Assembly: GCA_964652155.1 (NCBI GenBank)
Contig: CAZZBK010000003.1
Location: 62,001-126,000 of the forward strand
DNA: 64,000 nt
Source: CAZZBK01 sp964652155
Lineage (GTDB): Bacteria; Planctomycetota; Planctomycetia; Pirellulales; PNKZ01
Direction: 5' to 3'
Shown here: one piece after another, positions 36,859 through 45,252 of the stretch
Position numbering within the stretch: position 1 is the first letter of the stretch
Layout: each line of letters opens with the position of its first letter
Translations under genes and position numbers: made by a program
The notes under the pieces: model-generated
Told to the model about the DNA's origin: nothing
Seen by the model: only the letters and a program-made list of their open reading frames with translations
Database searches by the model: none

Positions 36859-36914
36859 CCCCAAGCCGGCGGCTCGGCCGCCGATCTCTCGGCGACCGAG
36901 TCGCCGGCTTGGGG
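36859..36914. repeat. CCCCAAGCCGG palindromic element, copy B (56 bp)
   Basis: It has the same length and architecture as the copy at 11203-11258: 13-bp terminal inverted repeats, hairpin GGCGGC-TCG-GCCGCC and hairpin GGCGAC-CGA-GTCGCC. The loops differ between copies while the stems are kept. It lies 18 bp beyond the DUF1501 stop codon, where it could act as an RNA 3' end structure. Confidence 0.85.
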
Positions 36915-36932
36915 TCTGTACGTGCTCCCACT

Positions 36933-38357
36933 CTAGGCGAGCAGTTCGCGGATCGGCTGCCCTTGGGCCAAGACCGCTATGGGCCGCTTGAGTTGATCGT
37001 AGAACACCTCGTCGGTCTTGACGCCGAGTTGGTGGTAGATCGTCGAGAGCACATCGTTGAAGTGGATGGGTCGATCGAGGGGGATATCCCCCGCCTTGGT
37101 GCTGCTCCCCACGACCAGACCCCGTTTCAGCCCGCCGCCAGCGAGCATGACCGAGCAGACTTTCGCCCAGTGATCGCGGCCCCCCTGAGCGTTGATCTGC
37201 GGCGTGCGGCCAAACTCGCCGAACACGGCGACTAGCGTCGTGTCGAGCAAGCCGCGCTCCTCAAGGTCGTCGAGCAGTGTGCTCACGGCGAGGTCCATCG
37301 GCGGCAACAGCGTGTCGCGCATCAGGCCAAAGTTGTTGACGTGCGTGTCCCAATCCTGGCCATGATGTTGCGTGAGTGTGTAATTGACGAGCGTGAACGG
37401 TACGCCGGACTGAGCCAGCCGCCGCGCCAGGATCGTTTGCTGACCCCAGAGATGGTCGCCATACCGCTCGCGATCGCGCAATGACTCGCGTGACAGATCA
37501 AAGGCCGAGCCGACCGCGTCGAGCTTGAGCATCTCGTAAGCGTGCTGATGGTAGGCATCGAGCGAGGAGATTTGCTCCGCCCAGTGGGGTCGCTGCGTCA
37601 GGGCGTCGAGCAGCGCCATGCGTTGTTCGATCCGAGCTCCACCCATGCCTCCCTGCAATCGCAAGTCGCGCGGCGGCGCGTACGGCTCGGCGGCCGAGGC
37701 CGGCGGCAGACCCGAGCACACCGGCTCATGGGCCGCGCCGAGCAACCCTGACGTGCCATAACGAACTCGAATGCCCAGTTGAGCGTCGTGCGGAATGGCC
37801 ACGTACGGAGGCAAGCCCGCCGGGTTATTGGGGCGCAACCGCGACACCCACGCGCCGATCGACGGATGCGTCGTGTTGCGGTTCTTCCCCTCGACACTCG
37901 CTCCGACCAAGTCCCAACCGGTGAGCGTCATGTGGATCGCAACCGGATGGCTGGGCGAATCGACATACACGCTGCGCAAGACATTGAACCGGTCGGCACG
38001 CTGAGCCAGCCGGGGCATGTGTTCGCAGAAATGGGTGCCCGGCACGCGCGTGGCGATCGGCGAAAACTCGCCACGCCAAGCCGACGGCGCAAGTGGCTTG
38101 GGGTCGAAACTCTCGTAGTGCGACAGGCCACCCTGCAAGTAGATCACAATGGCCGACCGGGCCGGCGCCGACTTGCTTCGCGACGATTGGCCGACCGTCC
38201 CCTGGGCCTGCGCTGCCTCCTGGGCCTGCGCTGCCTCCCGTGCCTGCGCTGCCTCCTGGGCCTGCAACAGTTGCGGCACCAGCGTGGCCGCCGCAGCCGC
38301 GCCACCACCGCGCAGCCAGCGTCGTCGGGTCAGTTCTGGAGTGAGATCGAACTTCAT
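36933..38357 (-). CDS. DUF1501 protein (sulfatase-like fold), Tat-exported
   Basis: This 474-residue protein has a Tat signal (LTRRRWLRGGGAAAAATL) followed by a hexapeptide repeat (EAAQAQ-type, three units). The body matches DUF1501: IVIYLQGGLSHYESFDPK near the start of the domain, FCEHMPRLAQRADRF, LVAVFGEFGRTPQIN, GRDHWAKVCSVMLAGGG and a late HFNDVLSTIYHQLG. The fold is related to alkaline phosphatase/sulfatase. In planctomycetes DUF1501 genes usually follow a DUF1549/DUF1553 cytochrome-type gene, but none is present here, so this is an orphan member. Confidence 0.9.
   Translation of the reverse strand: MKFDLTPELTRRRWLRGGGAAAAATLVPQLLQAQEAAQAREAAQAQEAAQAQGTVGQSSRSKSAPARSAIVIYLQGGLSHYESFDPKPLAPSAWRGEFSPIATRVPGTHFCEHMPRLAQRADRFNVLRSVYVDSPSHPVAIHMTLTGWDLVGASVEGKNRNTTHPSIGAWVSRLRPNNPAGLPPYVAIPHDAQLGIRVRYGTSGLLGAAHEPVCSGLPPASAAEPYAPPRDLRLQGGMGGARIEQRMALLDALTQRPHWAEQISSLDAYHQHAYEMLKLDAVGSAFDLSRESLRDRERYGDHLWGQQTILARRLAQSGVPFTLVNYTLTQHHGQDWDTHVNNFGLMRDTLLPPMDLAVSTLLDDLEERGLLDTTLVAVFGEFGRTPQINAQGGRDHWAKVCSVMLAGGGLKRGLVVGSSTKAGDIPLDRPIHFNDVLSTIYHQLGVKTDEVFYDQLKRPIAVLAQGQPIRELLA
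38202..38265. repeat. 18-bp tandem repeat in DUF1501 signal-peptide region
   Basis: Three 18-bp units (38202-38219, 38220-38237, 38238-38255) and a partial fourth encode EAAQAQ-type hexapeptides on the minus strand. The unit keeps the reading frame, so copy number could vary without loss of the protein. Confidence 0.8.
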
Positions 38358-38621
38358 GAGTCGCGGTTCACGTGCCGAGGCGACGAAGGTGGGAGAGTTC
38401 GGGCGGGAACATCCATATTATCGAATGTTTCGCCCCCTCGCTCAACCCTGAAACAGGGAAAATTGCCTAGGTAAGCCATGCGGCCATGGCAGACTTGATT
38501 TGCAACACGGGTACCCTGCCCCACCGCTTCCCAGCGAGCAGTTGGCAAGTTAACGTGGTGAGACCTGTCATCCGCGGGGTCGAACCGCTCGCCCCGCTCA
38601 CCAAAACCCGCTCGATCGTTC

Positions 38622-39371
38622 ATGCGCGTCGGACTCTTCGTTCCCTGCTACATCGACCAGTTGTATCCCGACGTGGCCTGGGCCACGATCGAAGTGCTCG
38701 CGCGGCAAGGCGTGCAGGTCGAGTTTCCCGAGGCGCAAACGTGTTGCGGTCAACCGCTGGCCAACACCGGCTGCACGGCCGACGCCGCGCCGCTGGCCCG
38801 CGCCTTCGTGCAGACCTTCGAGCCTTACGACTACGTGGTCTGCCCGTCGGGCTCGTGCGTGTCGATGGTCCGGCACCATTACGAAGAATACTTTCCCGGC
38901 GACGCGACCTACGCACAACTGCAACGCAAGACGTTCGAGTTGAGCGAGTTCCTGGTCGACGTGCTCAAGGTCGAGCATGTCGAGGGACACTTCCCCTATC
39001 GGGTCGGCCTGCACCAGAGTTGCCACGGCTTGCGAGAGCTGCGGCTGGGTAGTTGTAGCGAACGCATCGGACCCGCGTACAGTAAAACGCGGCAACTGCT
39101 CGAAAAGCTCACGGGCATCGAGCTGGTCGCGCTCAACCGGCCCGACGAGTGTTGCGGCTTCGGAGGCACGTTTGCCGTGAACGAAGAAGCGGTCTCGTGC
39201 CTGATGGGGCTCGACCGGATCGCCGATCACGAACAAGCTCGCACGCAGGTGCTCACGGCCAACGACATGAGTTGCTTGATGCACCTGGAAGGCATGATCC
39301 GACGACTCAACAAGCCGATCCATGTCATGCACATCGCGCAGATTTTAGCCCTTCGCGAGGTGCCCCTGTGA
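38622..39371 (+). CDS. lutA: L-lactate oxidation complex subunit LutA (CCG-domain Fe-S protein)
   Basis: At 249 residues it is normal for LutA/YkgE. Two cysteine-rich CCG domains are visible: QTCCGQPLANTG near residue 45 and DECCGFGGTF near 180, each with further Cys upstream (FVPCYIDQLY and HQSCHG). These hold Fe-S clusters. The Lut complex oxidises L-lactate to pyruvate. lutB follows with the stop and GTG start overlapping, so the three genes form one operon. Confidence 0.92.
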   Translation: MRVGLFVPCYIDQLYPDVAWATIEVLARQGVQVEFPEAQTCCGQPLANTGCTADAAPLARAFVQTFEPYDYVVCPSGSCVSMVRHHYEEYFPGDATYAQLQRKTFELSEFLVDVLKVEHVEGHFPYRVGLHQSCHGLRELRLGSCSERIGPAYSKTRQLLEKLTGIELVALNRPDECCGFGGTFAVNEEAVSCLMGLDRIADHEQARTQVLTANDMSCLMHLEGMIRRLNKPIHVMHIAQILALREVPL

Positions 39372-40753
39372 GCGACACCCATTCGCTGCCGATCGTCGAG
39401 CATCCCGCGGCCGCCGCCGCGTTCGTGGCCAACGAGCCCCGCGCGCATTGGCACGATCAGGCATTGTGGTTTGTGCGGGTCAAGCGTGATCGAGCTGCCC
39501 AATCGCTGAACGAGTGGGAGCAGTTACGCGAGACCGCTTCGGCTATCAAGGCGCATACGATCGCCAATCTGGCCGACTATTTGGAGCAGTTCGAGCGAGA
39601 AGCTCAGCGGCACGGCGCGGTGGTCCACTGGGCCCGCGACGCCGCCGAGCACAACCGCATCGTGCTCGACATCTTGCAGCGGCACAAAGTTCGCCGCGTG
39701 GCCAAGAGCAAGTCGATGCTCACCGAGGAGTGCCACCTCAACCCGTACCTGAACGAACATGGCATCGAGGTCATCGACACCGACCTGGGCGAGTGGATCG
39801 TGCAGCTCCGCGACGAGCCGCCGAGTCACATCGTGCTGCCGGCCATTCACATCAAGAAAGAAGAGGTCGGCGAGCTGTTCCATCGCAAGCTCGGCACCCA
39901 GGCCGGGGCGACCGACCCCAAGTACCTTGCCGAGGCCGCCCGGCAAAAACTCCGCGAGGTGTTTCTCAGTGCCGATGCCGGTATTACCGGCGTCAACTTT
40001 GCCCTCGCCGAGACAGGTGGCTTCGTCGTCTGTACCAACGAAGGGAACGCAGACCTGGGGGTCTCGTTGAGCAAGCTGCACATTGCGTGTGTCGGCATCG
40101 AGAAACTCATTCCGCGCGCCGCCGATCTGGGCGTGTTCTTGCGGCTGCTGGCGCGCAGCGCCACCGGACAGCCGATCACCACCTACTCGTCGCACTTTCA
40201 CGGCCCCATTCCTGGCGGCGAGCTGCATATCGTGCTCGTCGACAATGGCCGCAGCGACGTGTTGGGGAGTGACGACTACCGTCGTTCGTTGCATTGCATT
40301 CGCTGCGGCGCGTGCATGAACACCTGCCCCGTGTATCGCCGCAGCGGAGGGCATAGTTACGGCGCAACGGTGCCCGGCCCGATCGGCTCGATTCTGAATC
40401 CGGTGGGCGATCTGGGTCGTTACGCCGCGTTGCCTTTTGCGTGCAGCCTGTGTGGCTCGTGCAGCGATGTGTGTCCGGTGAAAATCAACTTGCACGAACA
40501 GTTATTGACGCTGCGGCGCGACATCGCGCGCGGCGGACATCTCGCCGCGAGCAAACGCCTGGCGATGAAATTGGCGCGCGTGGTGCTCGGTCGCCCGTGG
40601 CTCTACAACCTCGTGGGCCGCGTGGGTCGTTTCGCGCTCCGCTCTCTTCCGCGGTTCGCCATTTACAACCCGCTCAACGCCTGGGGACGGCAACGCGAGC
40701 TGCCGCCGGCCCCTGAGCAGAGCTTCCGCGAGCAGTATCGGAAGCACAAATGA
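39368..40753 (+). CDS. lutB: L-lactate oxidation iron-sulfur protein LutB
   Basis: The protein has 461 residues from GTG 39368, which overlaps the lutA stop (GTGA); the open frame upstream lies inside lutA. The N-terminal LUD domain (about 60-290) contains KSMLTEECHLNPYL, and VVCTNEGNADL. Two ferredoxin-type motifs follow: CIRCGACMNTCP near 310 and CSLCGSCSDVCP near 360. It passes electrons from lactate oxidation to the chain. The stop overlaps the lutC ATG. Confidence 0.93.
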   Translation: MSDTHSLPIVEHPAAAAAFVANEPRAHWHDQALWFVRVKRDRAAQSLNEWEQLRETASAIKAHTIANLADYLEQFEREAQRHGAVVHWARDAAEHNRIVLDILQRHKVRRVAKSKSMLTEECHLNPYLNEHGIEVIDTDLGEWIVQLRDEPPSHIVLPAIHIKKEEVGELFHRKLGTQAGATDPKYLAEAARQKLREVFLSADAGITGVNFALAETGGFVVCTNEGNADLGVSLSKLHIACVGIEKLIPRAADLGVFLRLLARSATGQPITTYSSHFHGPIPGGELHIVLVDNGRSDVLGSDDYRRSLHCIRCGACMNTCPVYRRSGGHSYGATVPGPIGSILNPVGDLGRYAALPFACSLCGSCSDVCPVKINLHEQLLTLRRDIARGGHLAASKRLAMKLARVVLGRPWLYNLVGRVGRFALRSLPRFAIYNPLNAWGRQRELPPAPEQSFREQYRKHK

Positions 40754-41358
40754 GCAGCCGCGATCAGATCCTCGCCGCCGTGCGCCGCCGTAGCGTGGCT
40801 CCCGCGCCGCTGCCACCTGTGGTGCGCGACGGAACTTGTTACCCCGATCGCGTCGAGCAGTTCGCGCAATCGCTCGCATCGGTCGGTGGTCAATCGGTAC
40901 TCGTCAGCGATCGCTCAGCGCTCACTGCGGCGATCGAGCAGCTTGACGTATACCGCGCCGCGCGGCAGATCACCTGCGAAGTCGAGGGGCTCTCGCTCGG
41001 CAATGTCGATCTGGGCTCGATCGTCGACCCCAAGCAACTCGCCGACGTCGACCTCGCAATCTGCGGCGGAGCGTTTGCCGTCGCCGAGAATGGCGCAGTC
41101 TGGTGTCGACCCCGCTGGCCCTCGATGCGGGCCGCCTACTGTATTGCGCAGCACTTGGTGCTCGTCGTGCCTGGGGCCGTCGTGCTCAACAACATGCACG
41201 AGGCTTATGAGCGGCTCGCGTTCGCCGAGGGCGGCTATGGCGTGTTCATCTCAGGACCCAGCAAGACAGCCGACATCGAGCAGTCGCTCGTGATCGGCGC
41301 TCACGGCGCGCGGTCGCTGGTCGTGGTCTTGCTCGGCGCGGACGAGACCGTGGCGTAG
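40750..41358 (+). CDS. lutC: Lactate utilization protein LutC (LUD domain)
   Basis: This 202-residue protein starts with MSSRDQILAAVRRR, the usual LutC/YkgG beginning. The LUD domain includes DVDLAICGGAFAVAENGAVW and FAEGGYGVFISGPSKTADIEQ, which ends the family-typical signature. It is the third subunit of the lactate oxidation complex. Its last 58 bp overlap the end of the convergent membrane-protein gene. Confidence 0.9.
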   Translation: MSSRDQILAAVRRRSVAPAPLPPVVRDGTCYPDRVEQFAQSLASVGGQSVLVSDRSALTAAIEQLDVYRAARQITCEVEGLSLGNVDLGSIVDPKQLADVDLAICGGAFAVAENGAVWCRPRWPSMRAAYCIAQHLVLVVPGAVVLNNMHEAYERLAFAEGGYGVFISGPSKTADIEQSLVIGAHGARSLVVVLLGADETVA

Positions 41359-42281
41359 TAGGGGCGCCGCATTTCGTGCAGCGCGGCAACCATCAGCACG
41401 ACGACCGCCGCGAGGTACGCGATCGCCCGATGAATTTCGCGCGGCGCGGCGACTGACAGCGCGATGTTGGCCAGTTGGTGTAATAGCCCGAACACGGCGA
41501 CGAGCGAAATCAGAAACGCGAACGTCGCGCCGGGCATTTCGCCGAGCACGGCGTCACGCAGCGGCGCGTCGAGCACGGCGAGCAACCAGACGCCGCTGAG
41601 TAATTGCACGCCCGTCGCGCCGAGCGCGAGCCAACCTCCGCGCTGCTGCCAGCGTGCCGCGCCAGGATCATCCAGGGGCAGCTTATGACACGCGGTCCAG
41701 GCAATGACCACGCCGCCGACCGCGAGCGAGGCGATCAAAAAATGCAGGCTCAGGGCTGCCACTTCGGGATCAAATAACGCCTCGGTGAAACGGACCGTCT
41801 GGCCCCATTGGGCGCTGCGGGTCGAGAAGCTGCCGAGCATCGAGAAGAGCGGCGGAAAGTGATACGCCAGGTTCGAGCCAGCGAGGAGCGCCAAGCACCA
41901 GGTGCCCCAAAAGCGGCGCGACGAGGCCTGCGACAGATCGTCGCGCCACAGGCCGGCATACGCCCCCTGACAGATGAGATAGAACAGCAACTCGGCCACG
42001 CCGAAGGTAAAGCGGCTGTAGGGGATCATCTTGGCCGCCGCCTCGAGTGACGCGCTCCGATACCACCACGCCAGCAGCAACGCGAACAACCCCAGCACAA
42101 TGCCCTGCACCAGGGCCACGTTCGACCAGCGGGCGAGCCGCCGGCCGATGTGTCCAGCGGTCCGGTCGCCGCGTCGCTCGGCGATTTGCAGCCCCAGGCA
42201 CAACAGCGGTCCGGCCGTCGCCAGGTTCATGGCAAGCAGATGAGCGGCGACGATCAGAATTCCTAAACCGTAGGACATCAT
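41301..42281 (-). CDS. Multi-pass membrane protein with histidines in membrane helices
   Basis: The protein has 326 residues from ATG 42281 (or ATG 42278). The upstream frame to 42401 lacks a membrane start. About eight hydrophobic segments are seen. His residues lie in or next to several of them: VAAHLLAMNLATAGP, NLAYHFPPLF, ALSLHFLIAS, FGLLHQLANIALS and AALHEM. Such a pattern can bind b-type haem, so a cytochrome-like electron carrier is possible, but no family is recognised. The gene is convergent with lutC and overlaps its 3' end by 58 bp. Confidence 0.75.
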   Translation of the reverse strand: MMSYGLGILIVAAHLLAMNLATAGPLLCLGLQIAERRGDRTAGHIGRRLARWSNVALVQGIVLGLFALLLAWWYRSASLEAAAKMIPYSRFTFGVAELLFYLICQGAYAGLWRDDLSQASSRRFWGTWCLALLAGSNLAYHFPPLFSMLGSFSTRSAQWGQTVRFTEALFDPEVAALSLHFLIASLAVGGVVIAWTACHKLPLDDPGAARWQQRGGWLALGATGVQLLSGVWLLAVLDAPLRDAVLGEMPGATFAFLISLVAVFGLLHQLANIALSVAAPREIHRAIAYLAAVVVLMVAALHEMRRPYYATVSSAPSKTTTSDRAP

Positions 42282-42720
42282 GGGGCAATGACTCGAACCC
42301 AAGGGTATTTGTGCCGGAACAGCCATTGTAAACCGAGTGGGTCGAAAGCGGATGCCAGGATTGCTCGCATGCGTTGAAAATGGATCCCCCCAGGCCGGCA
42401 ACTTGTTGTCGTGATTGTCACAATGGTGGGTGGCTGGCGTTTTGCGCCAGCCACCCGGCTTGGGGCAGTCACAGCCAGCATGCTACCGTGCGGGGGAGAG
42501 CTTTTGCCCTCGCCCCTACAATTGTGTTAACCTAGAGTCTTACCCACCTCGGCTACTTTGGCCCGCACCGCTCGACGATCGTGTTAAACGCGATAAGCTT
42601 TGCCGCTCTCAACGATCAGGACCGGACGTGCGGCCCTTGGCGAGCCGATGCTGAGGTGAGGAGAGACCAAGCGGCGAACGTTGAATCTCTGCGCCAAGAC
42701 GAACTGCCAACAAGGGTTAA
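42282..42720. other. 439-bp divergent intergenic region
   Basis: It separates the minus-strand membrane protein from the DsbD-like gene and must hold promoters for both. It contains the diverged palindromic copy C (42388-42465). No ORF in it is convincing, and no consensus promoter was identified. Confidence 0.5.
42388..42465. repeat. CCCCAAGCCGG-type palindromic element, diverged copy C (78 bp)
   Basis: The ends CCCCAGGCCGG and CCGGCTTGGGG match the family. The interior differs: it has a strong hairpin GGGTGGCTGGCG-TTTTG-CGCCAGCCACCC and a weaker AT-richer symmetric stretch (TTGTCGTGATTGTCACAA). Confidence 0.7.
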
Positions 42721-42723
42721 GTG

Positions 42724-45045
42724 ATGCATCGCCTGTTCTCGGTTCTAGCTCTGCTTGCGCTCGTCAGCGTCGCCTCGCCGGCCGTGGGTCAACTCAATCT
42801 CGACGGCTTGCAACTCGGCGCGGCCGGCGCAGGAGCCGAGTTGGATCGTCCTGTAACGCTGACGGCCGAATTTGTCGCCCCGCAGATCAACAAGCCGGGC
42901 GTGCTGCATATCACGGCCTCGATCGAGTCGGGCTGGCATATCTACTCGATCACGCAACCCAAGGGGGGCCCGCTCGCCACGCGTATCCTGCTCACCCAGC
43001 AGGCCGATTTTCAGCTTGCCGGAGAGTTCGCGCCGTCACCCAAGCCCGAGGTGCATCGCGACGAGAAGTTCTTCCCCGGCGTGCCGTTGGAAGAGCATCG
43101 CGGCAAGGTCACGTGGAGCGCGCCGATCAAGTTCGCCGCCGGGGTCGATCCGACCAAGCTCAGCATTGCCGGCAAGGTCACGATCCAGGCGTGCAGCGAC
43201 ATTGACAAGAATTGCTTGCCGCCGACCCCGTATGAGTTCGCCGCGGCTTACAAGCCGGCCGTCGTCGGCCAGTACACGCATGAGCTGTCGCACGCCATCA
43301 TTCGCGGGCATGTCGAGCCCGCCGTCGTCGTGCCCGGCGGCATCGCCAAATTGGTACTGAGCGCCGAGCCCGCCCAGGGATTTCATGTGTATGCCTTGGC
43401 TGATCGGGCCAGCGAGCTGGGCGCGAAACCCACGCTGATCGGCCTCGACGGCGCGCTCGCCTTGTGGGCTCGCAAACCAGTCGAGTCGCTCAAGCCGATC
43501 GAAAAGCGCGACGGCAAAGAGTTGCAGCGCTATCACGAGCAGACCGTCACTTGGACCGTCGAACTGCACATTCCCAAGACCGCCTTGCCGGGCGATGTCA
43601 GCGTGAGTGGCCTGATCGGCTACCAGACCTGCAAGGACACCGGCTGCGATGTGCCGCGCGCCGCGCGGTTCGAGACCATGCTCACCGTGGGAAGTGTGAC
43701 CGAGGCGGGACACGTGCCGCTCGTGTTCGAGGGGGCTAAGTATGGCGAGGCCGCTCTGCTCGCCGCCGCCGGGCCGAGCCACGACGCACCCGTCGATTAT
43801 GCCGGACTGGCTTGGGTGCTCGGCGCCAGTTTGCTCGGCGGGCTGATATTGAATCTGATGCCGTGCGTGTTGCCCGTTATCGGCTTGAAGATCCTCACGT
43901 TTGTCGAGCAAGCCGGACAGAGCCGAGCGCACGTGTTCGCCCTGAACATGGCCTACACGCTTGGCCTGCTCAGCGTGTTCATGGTGCTCGCCACGCTGGC
44001 CGTGACCTTGAACCTCGGCTGGGGCCAGCAGTTCCAGAGCACGTCGTTCAACATCGTGATGAGCGCCGTCGTGTTTGTAATGGCCCTGAGCTTTTTGGGG
44101 GTCTGGGAGTTGCCCATCCCGGGCTTTGCCAGCTCGGGCAAGGCCACCGACCTCGCGGCTCAGGAAGGCTACTGGGGCGCGATCGCCAAAGGCGTGCTCA
44201 CCACCGTGCTCGCCACGCCGTGCAGCGGACCGTTCCTCGGACCAGTCTTCGGCTTCACGCTCAAGCAACCCCCGTTCGTCACCTACCTGGTGTTCGCGTT
44301 CATCGGTCTAGGCATGGCCTCGCCGTACATCGTCATCGGGCTGTTCCCCAAGCTGGTGAAGTGGTTGCCCAAGCCGGGCGCGTGGATGGACACGTTCAAG
44401 CAGATGATGGGCTTTGTGCTGCTCGGGACCATCGTCTACCTGTTCACCTTCCTGAACAAAGATTACGTGGTGCCGACCTTTGCCCTACTCGTGGGTTTGT
44501 GGGCCGGCTGCTGGTGGATCGGTCGGACACCACTCTACGAAGAGACCCGCAAGGTCGTCGCCGCCTGGGGACAAGGCGGAGCTTTTGCGGCCCTTATCGG
44601 CTGGTTCGCGTTTACGGTCTTGGTGCCGCAGATCAGCTTGCTCCCCTGGGAGCCGTTCACGCCGACCCGCTTGAGCCAACTCACGGGCGAAGGGCGCACG
44701 GTGCTCGTCGACTTCACGGCCGATTGGTGTCCAACCTGCAAACTGAACTTGGCCACGGCGGTCGATGTCCGCGATGTCAACGAGTATGTGCGCAACCACC
44801 AGGTGTCGACGCTGTTGGCCGACTGGACCGATCACTCGGACGAGATCAAGCAGATGCTTGAGACGCTGGGGAGCAAATCGATTCCGGTGCTGGCTATCTT
44901 TCCGGCCGATCGACCGAACGCGCCGATTGTGTTGCGCGATCTGATCACCAAGGGGCAGGTGCTCGACGCCTTGAAGGAGGCGGGCCCCTCGAAGGGGAGC
45001 AAAGCCGTCACGACCGGCCAAGCCCCGGGGAACAAGGTGTCGTAA
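42724..45045 (+). CDS. DsbD-like thiol:disulfide interchange protein with two N-terminal domains
   Basis: The protein has 773 residues from ATG 42724 (GTG directly before it). Domains in order are a signal peptide, DsbD-alpha-like domain 1 (about 30-180, with QACSDIDKNCLPP), and DsbD-alpha-like domain 2 (about 195-330, with YQTCKDTGCDVP). An eight-helix membrane domain follows (about 355-640, with LNLMPCVLPVIGLK and ATPCSGPFLGP carrying the paired Cys). Last is a C-terminal thioredoxin-like domain (about 655-755) with DWCPTC. It would carry reducing power from cytoplasmic thioredoxin to the periplasm. Ordinary DsbD has one alpha domain; two in tandem are unusual. Confidence 0.88.
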   Translation: MHRLFSVLALLALVSVASPAVGQLNLDGLQLGAAGAGAELDRPVTLTAEFVAPQINKPGVLHITASIESGWHIYSITQPKGGPLATRILLTQQADFQLAGEFAPSPKPEVHRDEKFFPGVPLEEHRGKVTWSAPIKFAAGVDPTKLSIAGKVTIQACSDIDKNCLPPTPYEFAAAYKPAVVGQYTHELSHAIIRGHVEPAVVVPGGIAKLVLSAEPAQGFHVYALADRASELGAKPTLIGLDGALALWARKPVESLKPIEKRDGKELQRYHEQTVTWTVELHIPKTALPGDVSVSGLIGYQTCKDTGCDVPRAARFETMLTVGSVTEAGHVPLVFEGAKYGEAALLAAAGPSHDAPVDYAGLAWVLGASLLGGLILNLMPCVLPVIGLKILTFVEQAGQSRAHVFALNMAYTLGLLSVFMVLATLAVTLNLGWGQQFQSTSFNIVMSAVVFVMALSFLGVWELPIPGFASSGKATDLAAQEGYWGAIAKGVLTTVLATPCSGPFLGPVFGFTLKQPPFVTYLVFAFIGLGMASPYIVIGLFPKLVKWLPKPGAWMDTFKQMMGFVLLGTIVYLFTFLNKDYVVPTFALLVGLWAGCWWIGRTPLYEETRKVVAAWGQGGAFAALIGWFAFTVLVPQISLLPWEPFTPTRLSQLTGEGRTVLVDFTADWCPTCKLNLATAVDVRDVNEYVRNHQVSTLLADWTDHSDEIKQMLETLGSKSIPVLAIFPADRPNAPIVLRDLITKGQVLDALKEAGPSKGSKAVTTGQAPGNKVS

Positions 45046-45138
45046 TCTGGTCAGTCCTCGATCGCATAAGCCATTCGCGGCGCGTGAGGGGCTCGTCGTT
45101 TTTTGTCAATCGATGTGACGTTCGCGCTGCGGCGTTGC

Positions 45139-45203
45139 CAACCCCCGGCAGATGCGAAGTCGGCCCATGCGCCATGATCGGCGGCAGAGCCGCCGGCTTG
45201 GGG
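45139..45203. repeat. CCCCAAGCCGG-type palindromic element, degenerate copy D
   Basis: The right part CGGCGGCAGAGCCGCCGG followed by CTTGGGG (45179-45203) matches the family well, including the hairpin. The left end (CAACCCCCGGCAG) is diverged. It lies between the convergent 3' ends of the DsbD-like gene and thrC. Confidence 0.6.
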
Positions 45204-45252
45204 CAAGCGAAATGCGAGGGGAACAGTCCCCTTCGGTTTGAGGATCGGCACT

